DNA from: Tritrichomonas musculus
Taxonomy: Eukaryota > Parabasalia > Tritrichomonadida > Tritrichomonadidae
DNA: 64,000 nucleotides
Assembly (NCBI GenBank): GCA_039105265.1
Contig: JAPFFF010000031.1
Span: 682,001-746,000 of the forward strand
Direction of reading: 5' to 3'
The notes under the pieces were generated by a model, which was not told where the DNA came from, did not search any database, and saw only the letters and a list, made by a program, of their open reading frames with translations. Both the position numbers and the translations under genes were made by a program. Each line of letters begins with the position of its first letter. Within the stretch, counting starts at the first letter, position 1. This document shows positions 9,567 through 18,812 of the stretch, piece by piece.

Positions 9567-11504
9567 ATGATTGAAGAAATAGAAGAAGGGCGAACTCTTG
9601 TAGCGAAAAATGATAATAGTTATGAGACAGCAATGAAATTATTGTACTATGCTAAAAATCTTATGACAACTTTCCGTTTTGAATGGACAAAACCAAATGA
9701 GACAAGTAGCTATTCAAAACTCAAAAAATATATCATGCCAAATAATTGGTTAGAAGAACTTCTTATAGTTTCATACCGAATTACCGAATGCTTCATTTCT
9801 AATCCAGAAATTTATATTGAAAAGAAAAAATTAAAAAAAGCTAAAAAATGTACAAACATACAAAAGAATGCGAACCATAACATATCATCAAGTGAAAACA
9901 TGGACTTAGGCAGCAATCAAAATTTATGTGATAAATATTGTTTCGATACCCCTACAGTTTTTATATCAATACTTTTGTACGCTGCAGTACAACTATCACA
10001 AATCGATGTTATTCCTTGTATTATTGATAAAATTGTTCAAAATTTAATATGTGTTGATTTGATAACTCCATTCTTTGTTCGTACAGATAATTTTATGGCA
10101 GTTTCACTCATTATTAATGCATATAGCGATAAAATGAGCGACTTTACACTTCTTTGCGCTTGTATATATCTCTCCCGTTATCAAACTTTTAACTATAGAT
10201 GTAAAGGTCTTATTGAAAAACTCGAAGCAAAAGCTACTCAATATATTACAAATACCAAACAACCAGAAGATACTAACGATAATGAAAATCCACTAGAAAC
10301 ACCAAATAATAACTCCAACACAAATTCTCAATCAACTTCAAATTCTGATTTACCAAGTGCACAGCCTACCGACAATAAATCGATTCGAAATGATCACGAA
10401 TTGACAGTTTCTAGATTAATTATTGAAACAATCTCATCTGTTCGTCTTTCATATCTAATTCATAATCAGCCAATGAAAGTTATCCGTGAACGACGCGACG
10501 AATGCTTTAAAGTTATTAACGAAGCACTTGAAAAATGCCCAAATAGTTTTCAATTGCATTATAATCTTGCATATATTTATGCACTTTTGGGCGATAAGGA
10601 TAAATCTTTCGAATCACTTAAAAGATCTCTCCAATTAAAGCCAAATGATGCACGATCAGTTCTTTTTATGATGAGACTTCTTAGGTCTCATAAACAACCA
10701 CGTGTTGCTCTTGCTTTTTACTCAAAAGCTAGAAAACTACTTGAAAATTCAAACGATCAAAACGAATTCAATAAATCTGAACATTCAAAATTAAAAAAAA
10801 ATTCTCATTTGAGTGATAATAACGACAATTGCTTTTTACTTGAAGATGAATTTAATTACAGAAATGTCGGAAGTAGGAATGGAAATGGAAATCAAGATTC
10901 GAGGAAGCTAGTTGATCTTGAACAGATATATGCTACATATGAATCAAACTTAAATCCAGAGGCAAAAGAACTTTGCGATGCTGCTAAGATAAAATACAAA
11001 GGAGATAATAATATGATGGCAATGCTTATTAGAATTGAATTAATGATGAATAATGGGAAAGAAGCAACTGAAGTTTTCAGGAAGTGGATAAATGAAAATA
11101 ATAATGATATCGATGGCAATTCTAACTCATTTGATCGACAGTCTCCTGAATTTTTCTTCTGTTTTGCTCAGATTTGTTTAGAGAGTAATGACCTTCCTCT
11201 CTCAGAAAAATTACTCAAAAAAGCAATTGAAATTGAGCCATTTAATGTTGAATATCAATCAGCATTAGCATGCGTTCTAGCCAAACTTGGAAAAATGGAT
11301 GCAGGATTAGAAAGAGCAAGATTTGCAGTTAAACTGGATCCAGAATCTCCACATGCTTGGCTTGCTGTATCAGGATCATCTAAGAATCAGAAAGAAAAAG
11401 AAGAGGCTAAGCAAAAATCAGAACTTTTACAAAATACAAAAGTCGATCTTTCTAATATTCATATTATTATATTTCCTGAAGAAAATACTGTATTAAATAT
11501 TTAG
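9567..11504 (+). CDS. TPR-repeat protein, possibly TTC7/NPG-like
   Basis: A 645-residue soluble helical protein. Clear TPR units lie at about 320-385 (motif FQLHYNLAYIYALLGDKDKS followed by LKPND) and again at about 525-610 (LLKKAIEIEPFNVEYQSALA, then AVKLDPESPHAWLAV). Between them is an Asn/Ser-rich disordered insert. Residues about 235-280 are another low-complexity Asn/Thr/Pro insert. Order and spacing resemble TTC7/NPG proteins, which hold the plasma-membrane phosphatidylinositol 4-kinase complex together, but identity is too low to be sure and TPRs converge easily. No membrane segments. A TPR scaffold is certain; the partner is not. Confidence 0.8.
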   Translation: MIEEIEEGRTLVAKNDNSYETAMKLLYYAKNLMTTFRFEWTKPNETSSYSKLKKYIMPNNWLEELLIVSYRITECFISNPEIYIEKKKLKKAKKCTNIQKNANHNISSSENMDLGSNQNLCDKYCFDTPTVFISILLYAAVQLSQIDVIPCIIDKIVQNLICVDLITPFFVRTDNFMAVSLIINAYSDKMSDFTLLCACIYLSRYQTFNYRCKGLIEKLEAKATQYITNTKQPEDTNDNENPLETPNNNSNTNSQSTSNSDLPSAQPTDNKSIRNDHELTVSRLIIETISSVRLSYLIHNQPMKVIRERRDECFKVINEALEKCPNSFQLHYNLAYIYALLGDKDKSFESLKRSLQLKPNDARSVLFMMRLLRSHKQPRVALAFYSKARKLLENSNDQNEFNKSEHSKLKKNSHLSDNNDNCFLLEDEFNYRNVGSRNGNGNQDSRKLVDLEQIYATYESNLNPEAKELCDAAKIKYKGDNNMMAMLIRIELMMNNGKEATEVFRKWINENNNDIDGNSNSFDRQSPEFFFCFAQICLESNDLPLSEKLLKKAIEIEPFNVEYQSALACVLAKLGKMDAGLERARFAVKLDPESPHAWLAVSGSSKNQKEKEEAKQKSELLQNTKVDLSNIHIIIFPEENTVLNI

Positions 11505-11727
11505 TTATATTATACTATTCCTTTTTTTTTTTTTTTCAATATAATTTATATTACGATATTCATATCAAGCCTTTGAATTATCAATATTCATACAAAGAAA
11601 ATCAATTAAGACACATCATGATCAGATTTGATAATTTTATAATGGAATTTTCCCTTGATCTTGTGATCTTCAAAGGGACAAATTTTTTAAATTTATGATA
11701 AAACAAATCTTTGAAAAAGTTTTACCA

Positions 11728-11734
11728 TCATTTC
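11728..11734 (+). promoter_or_regulatory. Initiator-like element TCATTTC of the E2 gene
   Basis: Exact match to TCAYTWY. The presumed start A is at 11730, giving a 36-nt leader to ATG 11766. The function is inferred from the trichomonad consensus. Confidence 0.4.
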
Positions 11735-11765
11735 TGCCAGATTTTATTTAGATTTATTGCTACAA

Positions 11766-12476
11766 ATGTCTGAAGAAGAAGATTTTGGTGATGATGAAGA
11801 AGTAGTTATTGATGGGGATGATGATGATGATGATGGAATAATCACAATGGATGATGATTATGCCGAACCTCCTAAACCACAAAATGCAACACCCCAAAAT
11901 ACTAATGAAGAAAAAAGAAGAGCCGAGATACAATCTTTGACGCAGCGTTTTCAACCAAAAAATGCATCAGCTCGTCGTCTTATTTCAGACTTACAAATTA
12001 TTCGTAATACAAAAGAAAAGGAATTAGGATTTCGAGCAAATCCAGCTAGTAATGATCTTTTTAATTGGGAAATACAACTTTTTGGCTTTGATAAAGGCAC
12101 TCCCATTTTTAGCGATATTCAAAAATATAAGAAACAAACAGGCCGCGACTATGTTCAAATCCAAGTTTCATTTCCACCTGATTATCCAAATAGCCCACCA
12201 TTTGTTCGCGTTGTTCAACCTCGATTTCAATTTCATACAGGACGTGTCACAGTCGGCGGCTCTCTTTGTATGGATATATTAACACTAAATGGATGGAATC
12301 CAACATATGATATTGAAAGCTTAATGATCAATGTTACTTCTGCAATTTTAGATGGAAATCCTAGAATTGATTTTCGTTTTAATCAACCATATTCTCTTGA
12401 AGAAGCTAAACAAGCATATATCAGAGTAGCAAGGGATCATGGATGGAAACCAAATGGATGGCTTCCAAATCATTGA
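11766..12476 (+). CDS. UBE2Q-type ubiquitin-conjugating enzyme E2
   Basis: A 236-residue protein. An acidic Asp/Glu-rich N-terminus (about 1-45) precedes a UBC domain (about 62-230). The active-site cysteine is C168 in GGSLCMDILTLNGW, the arrangement of the UBE2Q subfamily, which has VGGSLCMELLT in this place. As in UBE2Q proteins the usual HPN tripeptide is missing; HTGRVTVGG stands there instead. UBE2Q enzymes charge ubiquitin and are unusual in attaching it to Ser/Thr as well as Lys. The long N-terminal RWD-like part of animal UBE2Q is absent, so this is a minimal version. The start is ATG 11766, nine bases inside the open frame, which otherwise begins with TTG. The family is firm, the substrates unknown. 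Confidence 0.88.
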   Translation: MSEEEDFGDDEEVVIDGDDDDDDGIITMDDDYAEPPKPQNATPQNTNEEKRRAEIQSLTQRFQPKNASARRLISDLQIIRNTKEKELGFRANPASNDLFNWEIQLFGFDKGTPIFSDIQKYKKQTGRDYVQIQVSFPPDYPNSPPFVRVVQPRFQFHTGRVTVGGSLCMDILTLNGWNPTYDIESLMINVTSAILDGNPRIDFRFNQPYSLEEAKQAYIRVARDHGWKPNGWLPNH

Positions 12477-12638
12477 TTATTTTTTCTAAATATATCAGGT
12501 ATATTTATATCAATTTTTTTTTTGTAAAGTGTTTTTATTTCTAAATTAATGGAATAATCAAAAATAATAACATTTAATATTACAAAAAAAATAGTTGATA
12601 AATTATTATAATAATAATATTTTTAATAAACAACAATA

Positions 12639-15600
12639 TTATCCTTTATTTGATTTCTTTAATCTACTGAAAAAAGATTGCTGCTGCTGAGATAATACAG
12701 GTGTACTTGGTGGGTTATCATCATCATCAGAATCATCAAGGGTGAGATCAACAACTTCTTGACGTGAGGGTGCTGGTAAAGTATTTTGATTATTTTGTGG
12801 TATCGGCTGCGGCTTTTCATGCTTTATTGATTCCCAAATCTTTTTCTGCTGTTCTATAAAATCATTTTTTTGTTTACTTCCTTCTTCATCATCTAAGAAA
12901 GTATAATCTTCAATTTCAACATCATTATCTTGATTATTATTAGCTTGCATATTTTGATTATCATTATTGTTAATTGAAATTGAATTGTAGTTTTTATTAT
13001 CATTATTATTAATCGAAATTGAATTGAGATTTTGATTATTCATATTATAATAATTACCATTACTTTGAATATTAATAGAATTAAAGTCATCATTACTCTG
13101 TATATTAATAGAATTAAAATTACTATTACTTCGAATATAATTATTATTATCATTTTGATTAAAACTCTTAGTTTCATTTAATTGATTAGATTGAATATTA
13201 TTATTATGCACAGGGATATGGTATTCATAAGAATTTGAACTTGAAGAATTAAATCTTAATTGAGGAGATCTATTTTGATCCGATTTATTAGGAGAAGAAT
13301 TCGGTGATGATCTTATCTTTTTCTCGATTTTATATTTCAATGAATTTGGGGACTTATTAGTCAAAAAATCTGTAATAACATTAATGAATTCCCTTCCATA
13401 AATTTTCAATTTATTTCTATCGTTCTCGTTAATTTCTCCATCTACCAATAAAGCATCCAAATTTGTTGGTTTTTTCAGAACCATTAATTTTAAAGTAGAA
13501 GCCTTTAAAATACTTGAAGGGTTATTCATATTATATTGGAAAGCCAACTTATCTCTTTTATCAATAATATTATGATATAGTTCAATATCTTTATCATTCA
13601 TTCCATCCGGTCTAATAGGAATTTCGATATCAATTAAAAATTGAGGGAAATCCACTTTTTTATCATTTATTTCAATTTCGTTATTTGACACTTTTTTCGC
13701 ATCAAAATATAACGAAAAATTGGGTCCGGGTACCAAATATTGAAAGGCGCCATGAGCCAACAATTTAATTTTATATTTCAAAATTTGATGCCTTACTAAC
13801 AACATCAAAATTTCACTTAACATGTCCTCTTTACCTTTATATTGCTCTTTTCCTTCCTCGAATTCTGGGAACAAATAGTCTCCGTACTTCGAGATATCGT
13901 TTGTTTTCTGGCCATTGAAGACTGCAGTGATATATCTAGGAGTCGGGTAAGGCGAAATATCCTTTCTTTTTGAATAGATTCTCATTACAATTTTCGCCAA
14001 AGACTTGGCGACTTTAGACTCATCTTCAGTTCTAAATTGGGACAAACCAAGCTCACGATTGATGCAATTATCGCAAGTTTCCTTACACCTGTCCTCACTA
14101 AAATCCTCACCGAAGTAATTCAAGACCTGCACGCGACGACACACTCTTTTATTCATACAAAATTGCGAAATACGATCAAGCAAACCATACTCGATTTGAA
14201 GTCTCTGATCGGCCTTCGACTCACCTTTGTCTCTGTCATAAGAGATCAAGCTTTGGACGCGACTTCGGTCTTCCTTTGAATAAAGCAGAAGACAATAAGA
14301 ACGTAAACCATCCCTGCCAGCTCTGCCAGTCTCTTGGTAATACGCCTCGATGCTTTTCGGCATTGTGTGATGGATGACAAAGCGAACATCGGGCTTGTCA
14401 ATTCCCATTCCGAAAGCCAAAGTTGCGACGATTATGTCAACTTGATTCGACATCCAAAACCGTTGCACTTCGTGACGATCATTTTGATTTCTCATTTGAG
14501 CGTGATAAAAACGTGTATTCAAACCGTTTTCGTTCAGCCAATTACTTAACTCTTCTGTATCGTGAGTTGACATGCAGAAAATCAAACCACATTTATTATT
14601 CAAATTTCTATCGTTGATGAAGTCAAGGATGGTTTGGTACGAGTCTTCTTTGCTTCCTTTCGGCCTGACTTCGTAAATCAAATTCGGCCGATTGAATGAT
14701 GTTTGGAACTTCTCACAATCGGGAATGTTTAGCTCATTGATAATATCGCGCTTAACCGAAGAAGTGGCGGTTGCGGTTAGCGCAATAATCGGAATGCCTG
14801 CAAAGTCACGACGTATGGCGTCGAGCTTCGCATAAGAAGGCCGAAAATCATGTCCCCATTGAGAGACACAGTGCGCTTCATCAACGACAAATCGAGTAAT
14901 TTGCTTCCGCTCATGAATGTCCAAAAGGAAGTTCCTCAGGTTGGAGCTGACGTCAAGTTTCTCAGGCGTTATGAAGAGGAAGAGAAGCTCGCCTTTCTTT
15001 ATCAATTCAAACGTGTCTGAGACGTCTTGAAGATTGGCTTCTCCGAGGAGACAGGCAGCTTTTATGTTCAGTTTTTGTAAGGATTCAACTTGGTCACGTA
15101 TTAACGATATTAATGGTGATATGACGACCGTTAACTTGTTATCGATGAAACCTGCTAATTGATAGATTAATGACTTGCCGCCCCCAGTGGGCATAATAAC
15201 AAAAACATCATGCCGTGTTAATGCTGATTCTATGGCTGCAGCTTGACATCCGCGGAATTTGTCATGATGAAAAATATTTTTGTTAATTTCAGTAATTAGA
15301 GCTTCAATTTCGGCGTTTTTGCATTTTTGATCTTCTGGAAATAATTCAAAGATACAATCATCTTCATCGTATGCTGGTTGATTGTATTTGTCTTTTCGAA
15401 TTGGTACTATTCCTGCTGTTGATTGACTAGCTGAATTTTCGTTTTCGTTTTCGTTTATTGGTATTTGAGGTATTCCATTAATGGTAAAAGAACTCTTGGT
15501 ATCTTGTTCTGGAGGTATAAAACCTTGAATTTTGCTTTCCATCGATTCTATTTCTTGCCAAACTTTTCTTCTTTCATCTTTTAGTTTTGTAATGTTCGGA

Positions 15601-15920
15601 TCATATGGATTAGATTTAAGAGATGATACAATTAAATTTGAAAGCTTATGGGCACGATCATACAAATCATCATCATTTGTAAAAATATTATCAAAATTTT
15701 GATGCTGTATTTCATCTGTATTCACTTTCTCCGTTTTTATTTGCTGACCTGTTTTGGTTTTATCATCGTCATCAGAAACATCAACTATTTCAACGTCAGA
15801 ACTGTCATCAATATCATTATTATTTGAATTTGGCTGATTAAATTTGAATAATGTTTCCTGTTTGGTATTTGTCTGCTTTTGAGTATTATTCGTTTGATTA
15901 TTTTTATTTGATAGATTCAT
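12639..15920 (-). CDS. RecQ-family DNA helicase (BLM/Sgs1-like)
   Basis: 1093 residues. An acidic disordered N-terminus (1-190) leads into a RecQ superfamily 2 helicase core. Motif I is MPTGGGKS with K249, motif II DEAH is at 347-350 followed by CVSQWGHDFRPSY (the RecQ aromatic-loop region), and motif VI is TGRAGRDG from T531. A RecQ-C-terminal zinc-binding set with four cysteines ending in CDNC lies at about 615-650, then a winged-helix-like region to about 800. No HRDC domain is obvious; the C-terminal 250 residues are Asn/Ser-rich with short imperfect repeats. SUMO-interacting-motif-like segments stand at both ends: VEIV (43-46) before an Asp run, and VVDLTL (1056-1061) before DDSDDDD. The enzyme should unwind DNA 3'-5' and act in recombination and replication repair. 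The core coding sequence near 14-15 kb is visibly richer in G+C than both ends. Confidence 0.95.
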   Translation of the reverse strand: MNLSNKNNQTNNTQKQTNTKQETLFKFNQPNSNNNDIDDSSDVEIVDVSDDDDKTKTGQQIKTEKVNTDEIQHQNFDNIFTNDDDLYDRAHKLSNLIVSSLKSNPYDPNITKLKDERRKVWQEIESMESKIQGFIPPEQDTKSSFTINGIPQIPINENENENSASQSTAGIVPIRKDKYNQPAYDEDDCIFELFPEDQKCKNAEIEALITEINKNIFHHDKFRGCQAAAIESALTRHDVFVIMPTGGGKSLIYQLAGFIDNKLTVVISPLISLIRDQVESLQKLNIKAACLLGEANLQDVSDTFELIKKGELLFLFITPEKLDVSSNLRNFLLDIHERKQITRFVVDEAHCVSQWGHDFRPSYAKLDAIRRDFAGIPIIALTATATSSVKRDIINELNIPDCEKFQTSFNRPNLIYEVRPKGSKEDSYQTILDFINDRNLNNKCGLIFCMSTHDTEELSNWLNENGLNTRFYHAQMRNQNDRHEVQRFWMSNQVDIIVATLAFGMGIDKPDVRFVIHHTMPKSIEAYYQETGRAGRDGLRSYCLLLYSKEDRSRVQSLISYDRDKGESKADQRLQIEYGLLDRISQFCMNKRVCRRVQVLNYFGEDFSEDRCKETCDNCINRELGLSQFRTEDESKVAKSLAKIVMRIYSKRKDISPYPTPRYITAVFNGQKTNDISKYGDYLFPEFEEGKEQYKGKEDMLSEILMLLVRHQILKYKIKLLAHGAFQYLVPGPNFSLYFDAKKVSNNEIEINDKKVDFPQFLIDIEIPIRPDGMNDKDIELYHNIIDKRDKLAFQYNMNNPSSILKASTLKLMVLKKPTNLDALLVDGEINENDRNKLKIYGREFINVITDFLTNKSPNSLKYKIEKKIRSSPNSSPNKSDQNRSPQLRFNSSSSNSYEYHIPVHNNNIQSNQLNETKSFNQNDNNNYIRSNSNFNSINIQSNDDFNSINIQSNGNYYNMNNQNLNSISINNNDNKNYNSISINNNDNQNMQANNNQDNDVEIEDYTFLDDEEGSKQKNDFIEQQKKIWESIKHEKPQPIPQNNQNTLPAPSRQEVVDLTLDDSDDDDNPPSTPVLSQQQQSFFSRLKKSNKG

Positions 15921-16283
15921 TTTTATTTAAAATTTTGACCTTAAAATTTTATAATCACAATTATTTGTTAAAGTATTTTTGAAAAAGTTAACGTCACTCT
16001 TTTTTCTAAAAAAATCATTTTCAAGAATTCTCAAAGTTGAAATTTTTATTTTTCATTTTATTCTTTACTAATATGTATTGACATTCTAAATCAAAATGGC
16101 TGTTAAATTTACATTAATCATCTTAGTCTTTACCAATATGTAATGGAAAAATATGCATTGCAAACTTAATTTTTAAAATATATATTTAAAAAAGATAGAA
16201 AGGAAAATTATTTAAAAGGTTGAAATTTAACAAACAGTTTAAATCATTTAACATCATAATATTTAGAATTAAATAAATGGCTA
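15921..16283. other. Intergenic between RecQ and Fip1 genes
   Basis: About 360 bp, AT-rich. It contains the RecQ promoter; a minus-strand TCAAAAT lies 15 nt upstream of the ATG. A loosely repeated phrase around ACTAATATGTATTG / ACCAATATGTAATG occurs at about 16067 and 16131. No gene seen. Confidence 0.4.
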
Positions 16284-16766
16284 TTATTGGTTGTTGTTAT
16301 AAGTAACAACGTTATTATTATTATTATTGAAGTTCATGTTGTTGTTATTGCTTTTATATTTATGATTCATACGATTACGATTCATTCCATTTTGGTTTCG
16401 ACCAGAAAATAATCGACGGAGCATTAATTGCTTAAATTTATATGCTTCCCAAGTTCGCTCTGTAAAGCCATAGTTAAAATAATCTGGCATGGTTTTTGGG
16501 TTATCACGCCAAGGGCGTGGTTCATCTTTATCTTCATTTTCAATATCAATAGGCGTATATTTTATACCAGGATAAGATATTGGGTTAGTTGGTGCAAACT
16601 GATCATGCGCAGTTGAACGATATTGAAAATTATCTGGAAATGCATTAAGTGAGTCATTTTGTGATGGCTGTGGAATATGAACATTTAGCAGAATTGCAAT
16701 TTCATCATCAGAATCTAACTCCTTATCAAAATCTTCAGAGTCAGAACCATCATTTTCAAGAGACAT
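16284..16766 (-). CDS. FIP1: Fip1-like pre-mRNA 3'-end processing factor
   Basis: A 160-residue protein with an acidic N-terminus (1-25), the Fip1 signature at about 84-112 (EPRPWRDNPKTMPDYFNYGF then TERTWEAY), and an Asn-rich low-complexity tail (from about 138). Fip1 is a subunit of the cleavage and polyadenylation specificity factor; its conserved motif binds CPSF30 and the acidic part contacts poly(A) polymerase. The protein is much shorter than animal or yeast Fip1, lacking the Pro-rich and Arg-rich C-terminal parts. Recognition rests on the near-perfect PWR..DYFNYGF..TW core. No convincing initiator-like motif was found within 50 nt of the start. Confidence 0.88.
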   Translation of the reverse strand: MSLENDGSDSEDFDKELDSDDEIAILLNVHIPQPSQNDSLNAFPDNFQYRSTAHDQFAPTNPISYPGIKYTPIDIENEDKDEPRPWRDNPKTMPDYFNYGFTERTWEAYKFKQLMLRRLFSGRNQNGMNRNRMNHKYKSNNNNMNFNNNNNNVVTYNNNQ

Positions 16767-17030
16767 TGATTAGAATAATTTTGTAAATTTTTCGAGTTTT
16801 CATATCACATATCAATTGCTGTTTTTCGGATAGATCAAAAAAGGAAACTTTTTTAGACATTTTCCTCTCAATTTTTCCATCATTGAAAAAGTTGCGATTC
16901 CTTGGACATTTTTATTTCATTTTAGAAATTGAGACAATTTTTAAGAAAATAAACTTCTTTTGAATAAATAAAAAAATAAAATAATAATTAAAAAAATATT
17001 TGTTTTTATTTATTATAAATAATAAATGAA

Positions 17031-17387
17031 TTATTGTTTTAATTGTAATTGTTCTTTGTTTTGTGGTTCTTTTTTCATTGATTTCAGTATACATCCATAG
17101 CAAATACCATCATCAATGAGGTGAAGTAAAGTAGCAGGTTTATTTAAAACAAATTCTTTTTCATTTTGAGTCAAATTATACTTTGAATCAACAAATGATT
17201 CTGAAGTTTGGATGCCGTGCGTGTTGAAGCTACTGCTTAATCGCGGTGGTGTAAAATGGCTTTTTTGATCATCTTTACTATCGTTCGGAGTAGAAAAAAG
17301 CTGAATGTTATTAATATTATTACTTTTACAAAAAAGATGCTGTTTACTTGCAGTAGAATCTGCATTAGCATTCACAGGAGCTGACAT
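17031..17387 (-). CDS. Small unknown protein
   Basis: A 118-residue frame starting at ATG 17387. Not recognised. It is rich in Ser, Asn and Lys, without membrane segments. The segment LTQNEKEFVLNKPATLLHLI looks like an amphipathic helix and is followed by CYGC, a single CxxC pair, and a Gln/Lys-rich end. A TCAACAT motif lies about 23 nt upstream. Codon use and composition are like neighbouring genes, which favours a real gene over chance, but there is no homology evidence. Confidence 0.5.
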   Translation of the reverse strand: MSAPVNANADSTASKQHLFCKSNNINNIQLFSTPNDSKDDQKSHFTPPRLSSSFNTHGIQTSESFVDSKYNLTQNEKEFVLNKPATLLHLIDDGICYGCILKSMKKEPQNKEQLQLKQ

Positions 17388-17768
17388 TGGCAGAATATTT
17401 GTGTAATGTTGACTTTGCTGTTGGTTATTGTTAATAAAGAAAATAATAAAATAACCGTATATTTTGAATTAAAAAAATTGAGAGAAAAATATCCAAAAAA
17501 GTTCCATTTTTAGATCTATCGTTTTTCGTATCCAGCTTATGAATCTCGCTAACACTGAATAATTCTATCTAATTAATACACTCAGGCCAATAAAACGTAG
17601 CATATTTTAAGAATGTTGACCAAAATTATATAAAATCTCAATATTATTAAAATTCAAAAGAAAAAAAAAAGTATTTTAAAATAAAACACCAAAACAAACT
17701 TAGTACAATCATGCAATTCTTATTTTGAGTCGTATTTCATTTTAAATCAAAACTTTTGAATTAATTAG
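17388..17768. other. Intergenic, no gene seen
   Basis: AT-rich sequence between the small unknown gene and the first inverted-repeat element at 17769. Nothing recognisable apart from a possible promoter for the minus-strand gene. Confidence 0.4.
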
Positions 17769-17875
17769 TAATACAGGCTGCGCATTTCAAATCGGCCTTT
17801 TTAACAGATATTTGACCATAATTTGGCCTTTAAAAGCGCTAAAAAGGGCCGATTTGAAATGCGCAGCCTGTATTA
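17769..17875. mobile_element. 107-bp palindromic MITE with about 33-bp terminal inverted repeats
   Basis: The left arm (17769-17802) and right arm (17840-17875) are reverse complements apart from one extra base; the outermost shared bases are TAATACAGGCTGCGCATTTC. Only about 38 bp of unrelated loop lies between, itself partly palindromic (TTTGGCCTTTAAAAGC). The arms end in TA, in line with a Tc1/mariner-like element that targets TA, the inner terminus then being CAGGCTGCGC. No coding capacity, so it would be a non-autonomous remnant. As RNA it would fold into a near-perfect hairpin. The arms are much richer in G+C than the surroundings, which marks it as foreign. Confidence 0.8.
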
Positions 17876-17876
17876 C

Positions 17877-18549
17877 AGAGGTGCGAGAGCTGAAAACATA
17901 TTTCAGATTTTTTTAATATTTTAAAAATAAATATATATTTATGCTTAAAATAAAATTACAAAATATTAATGGATTATTTTTGGATGGGAATAAAATATGA
18001 ATGTTTTAAAAAATTGTGAATAAGTTAATTCAAAATATAATAAAAATTCAATTTATTTTTGGTCATATTATTTTAGTAACCTTAGAATTATCTCATTTTG
18101 TTCTTCGCCAAAAATTTAGGCGTCAAATTTTAACCTAATATTTCACATATGTATAAAATATAAATGAATATGTTAAAACTGTTATATCATTGATGTATGA
18201 CGATATTTTCCATTTTAATAGCATTTCTTTTCATTTTCTGCTCTGCACAATAACTTGTTTATTAAATTTATAAGTAAAGACTAATAACCATTTATTGTTA
18301 TAATTATTTCTACGATTAATAAATTGATTCATAAATCATGCTTTTGTTAAATTGATTTTTTTTATGTTTTTTGATGAAGTAAAAAACTTTTGTTTTTAAT
18401 ATTTTATGATGATAAATGATTATATTTTTAAAATAATACTTATATATATATAAATAATTTTGGAATTGTTTTGGAAATATATTTGTTATTTATGGAGATA
18501 AATATAAATTAAATTATAAAAAATACGTTATTTTAGCTCTCGCACCTCT
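17877..18549. mobile_element. 673-bp inverted-repeat element with 15-bp termini
   Basis: AGAGGTGCGAGAGCT at 17877-17891 is repeated exactly as its reverse complement at 18535-18549. TTA lies just outside on both sides, consistent with a TA target. The interior is AT-rich and has no frame above 60 codons. The left end abuts the 107-bp palindrome directly and the right end abuts the next element. Best read as a non-autonomous DNA transposon (MITE). The termini share AGAGGTRCG with the larger element at 26.0-27.2 kb. Confidence 0.7.
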
Positions 18550-18812
18550 ATTAAAGTCGAATTCAAAAAGCTTGGGACAAACTTTTTAAATATATACTGA
18601 AAAGTATTCAATTTTGTCCCATCATGAATGATTTTTTTTGTGAGATATATTGAAAAAAATTGAATTGCTAAAGGGGAAAAAGGGGAAAATAATAAAAAAA
18701 CAAAGAATAAAAGATCATTTTTATATAAAAACATATATTTTTGCATATGGTTAATGTTGTATCTATCATTAATCCATATTTTTGTAAGGAAAAAATCCTC
18801 AAAAAAATACAA
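18528..18812 (-). pseudogene. Possible remnant of a Tc1/IS630-type transposase C-terminus
   Basis: A 94-codon frame, mostly inside the 627-bp element. The stretch FLLFSPFSPLAIQFFSIYL followed by TKKI resembles the conserved end of Tc1/IS630 transposases (FLPPYSPFLNPIE, then FSIWK..I), with the catalytic Glu position occupied by Gln. The frame runs over the terminal repeat and has no N-terminal catalytic part, so it cannot encode an active enzyme. The resemblance is by eye and could be chance in a Phe/Leu-rich low-complexity frame. Confidence 0.35.

Noticed and set aside
12639-12700. PIP box at the C-terminus of the RecQ helicase (QQQSFFSRL)
   Set aside because: The hydrophobic residue at the fourth position of the motif is missing; it is only Gln-rich sequence before FF.
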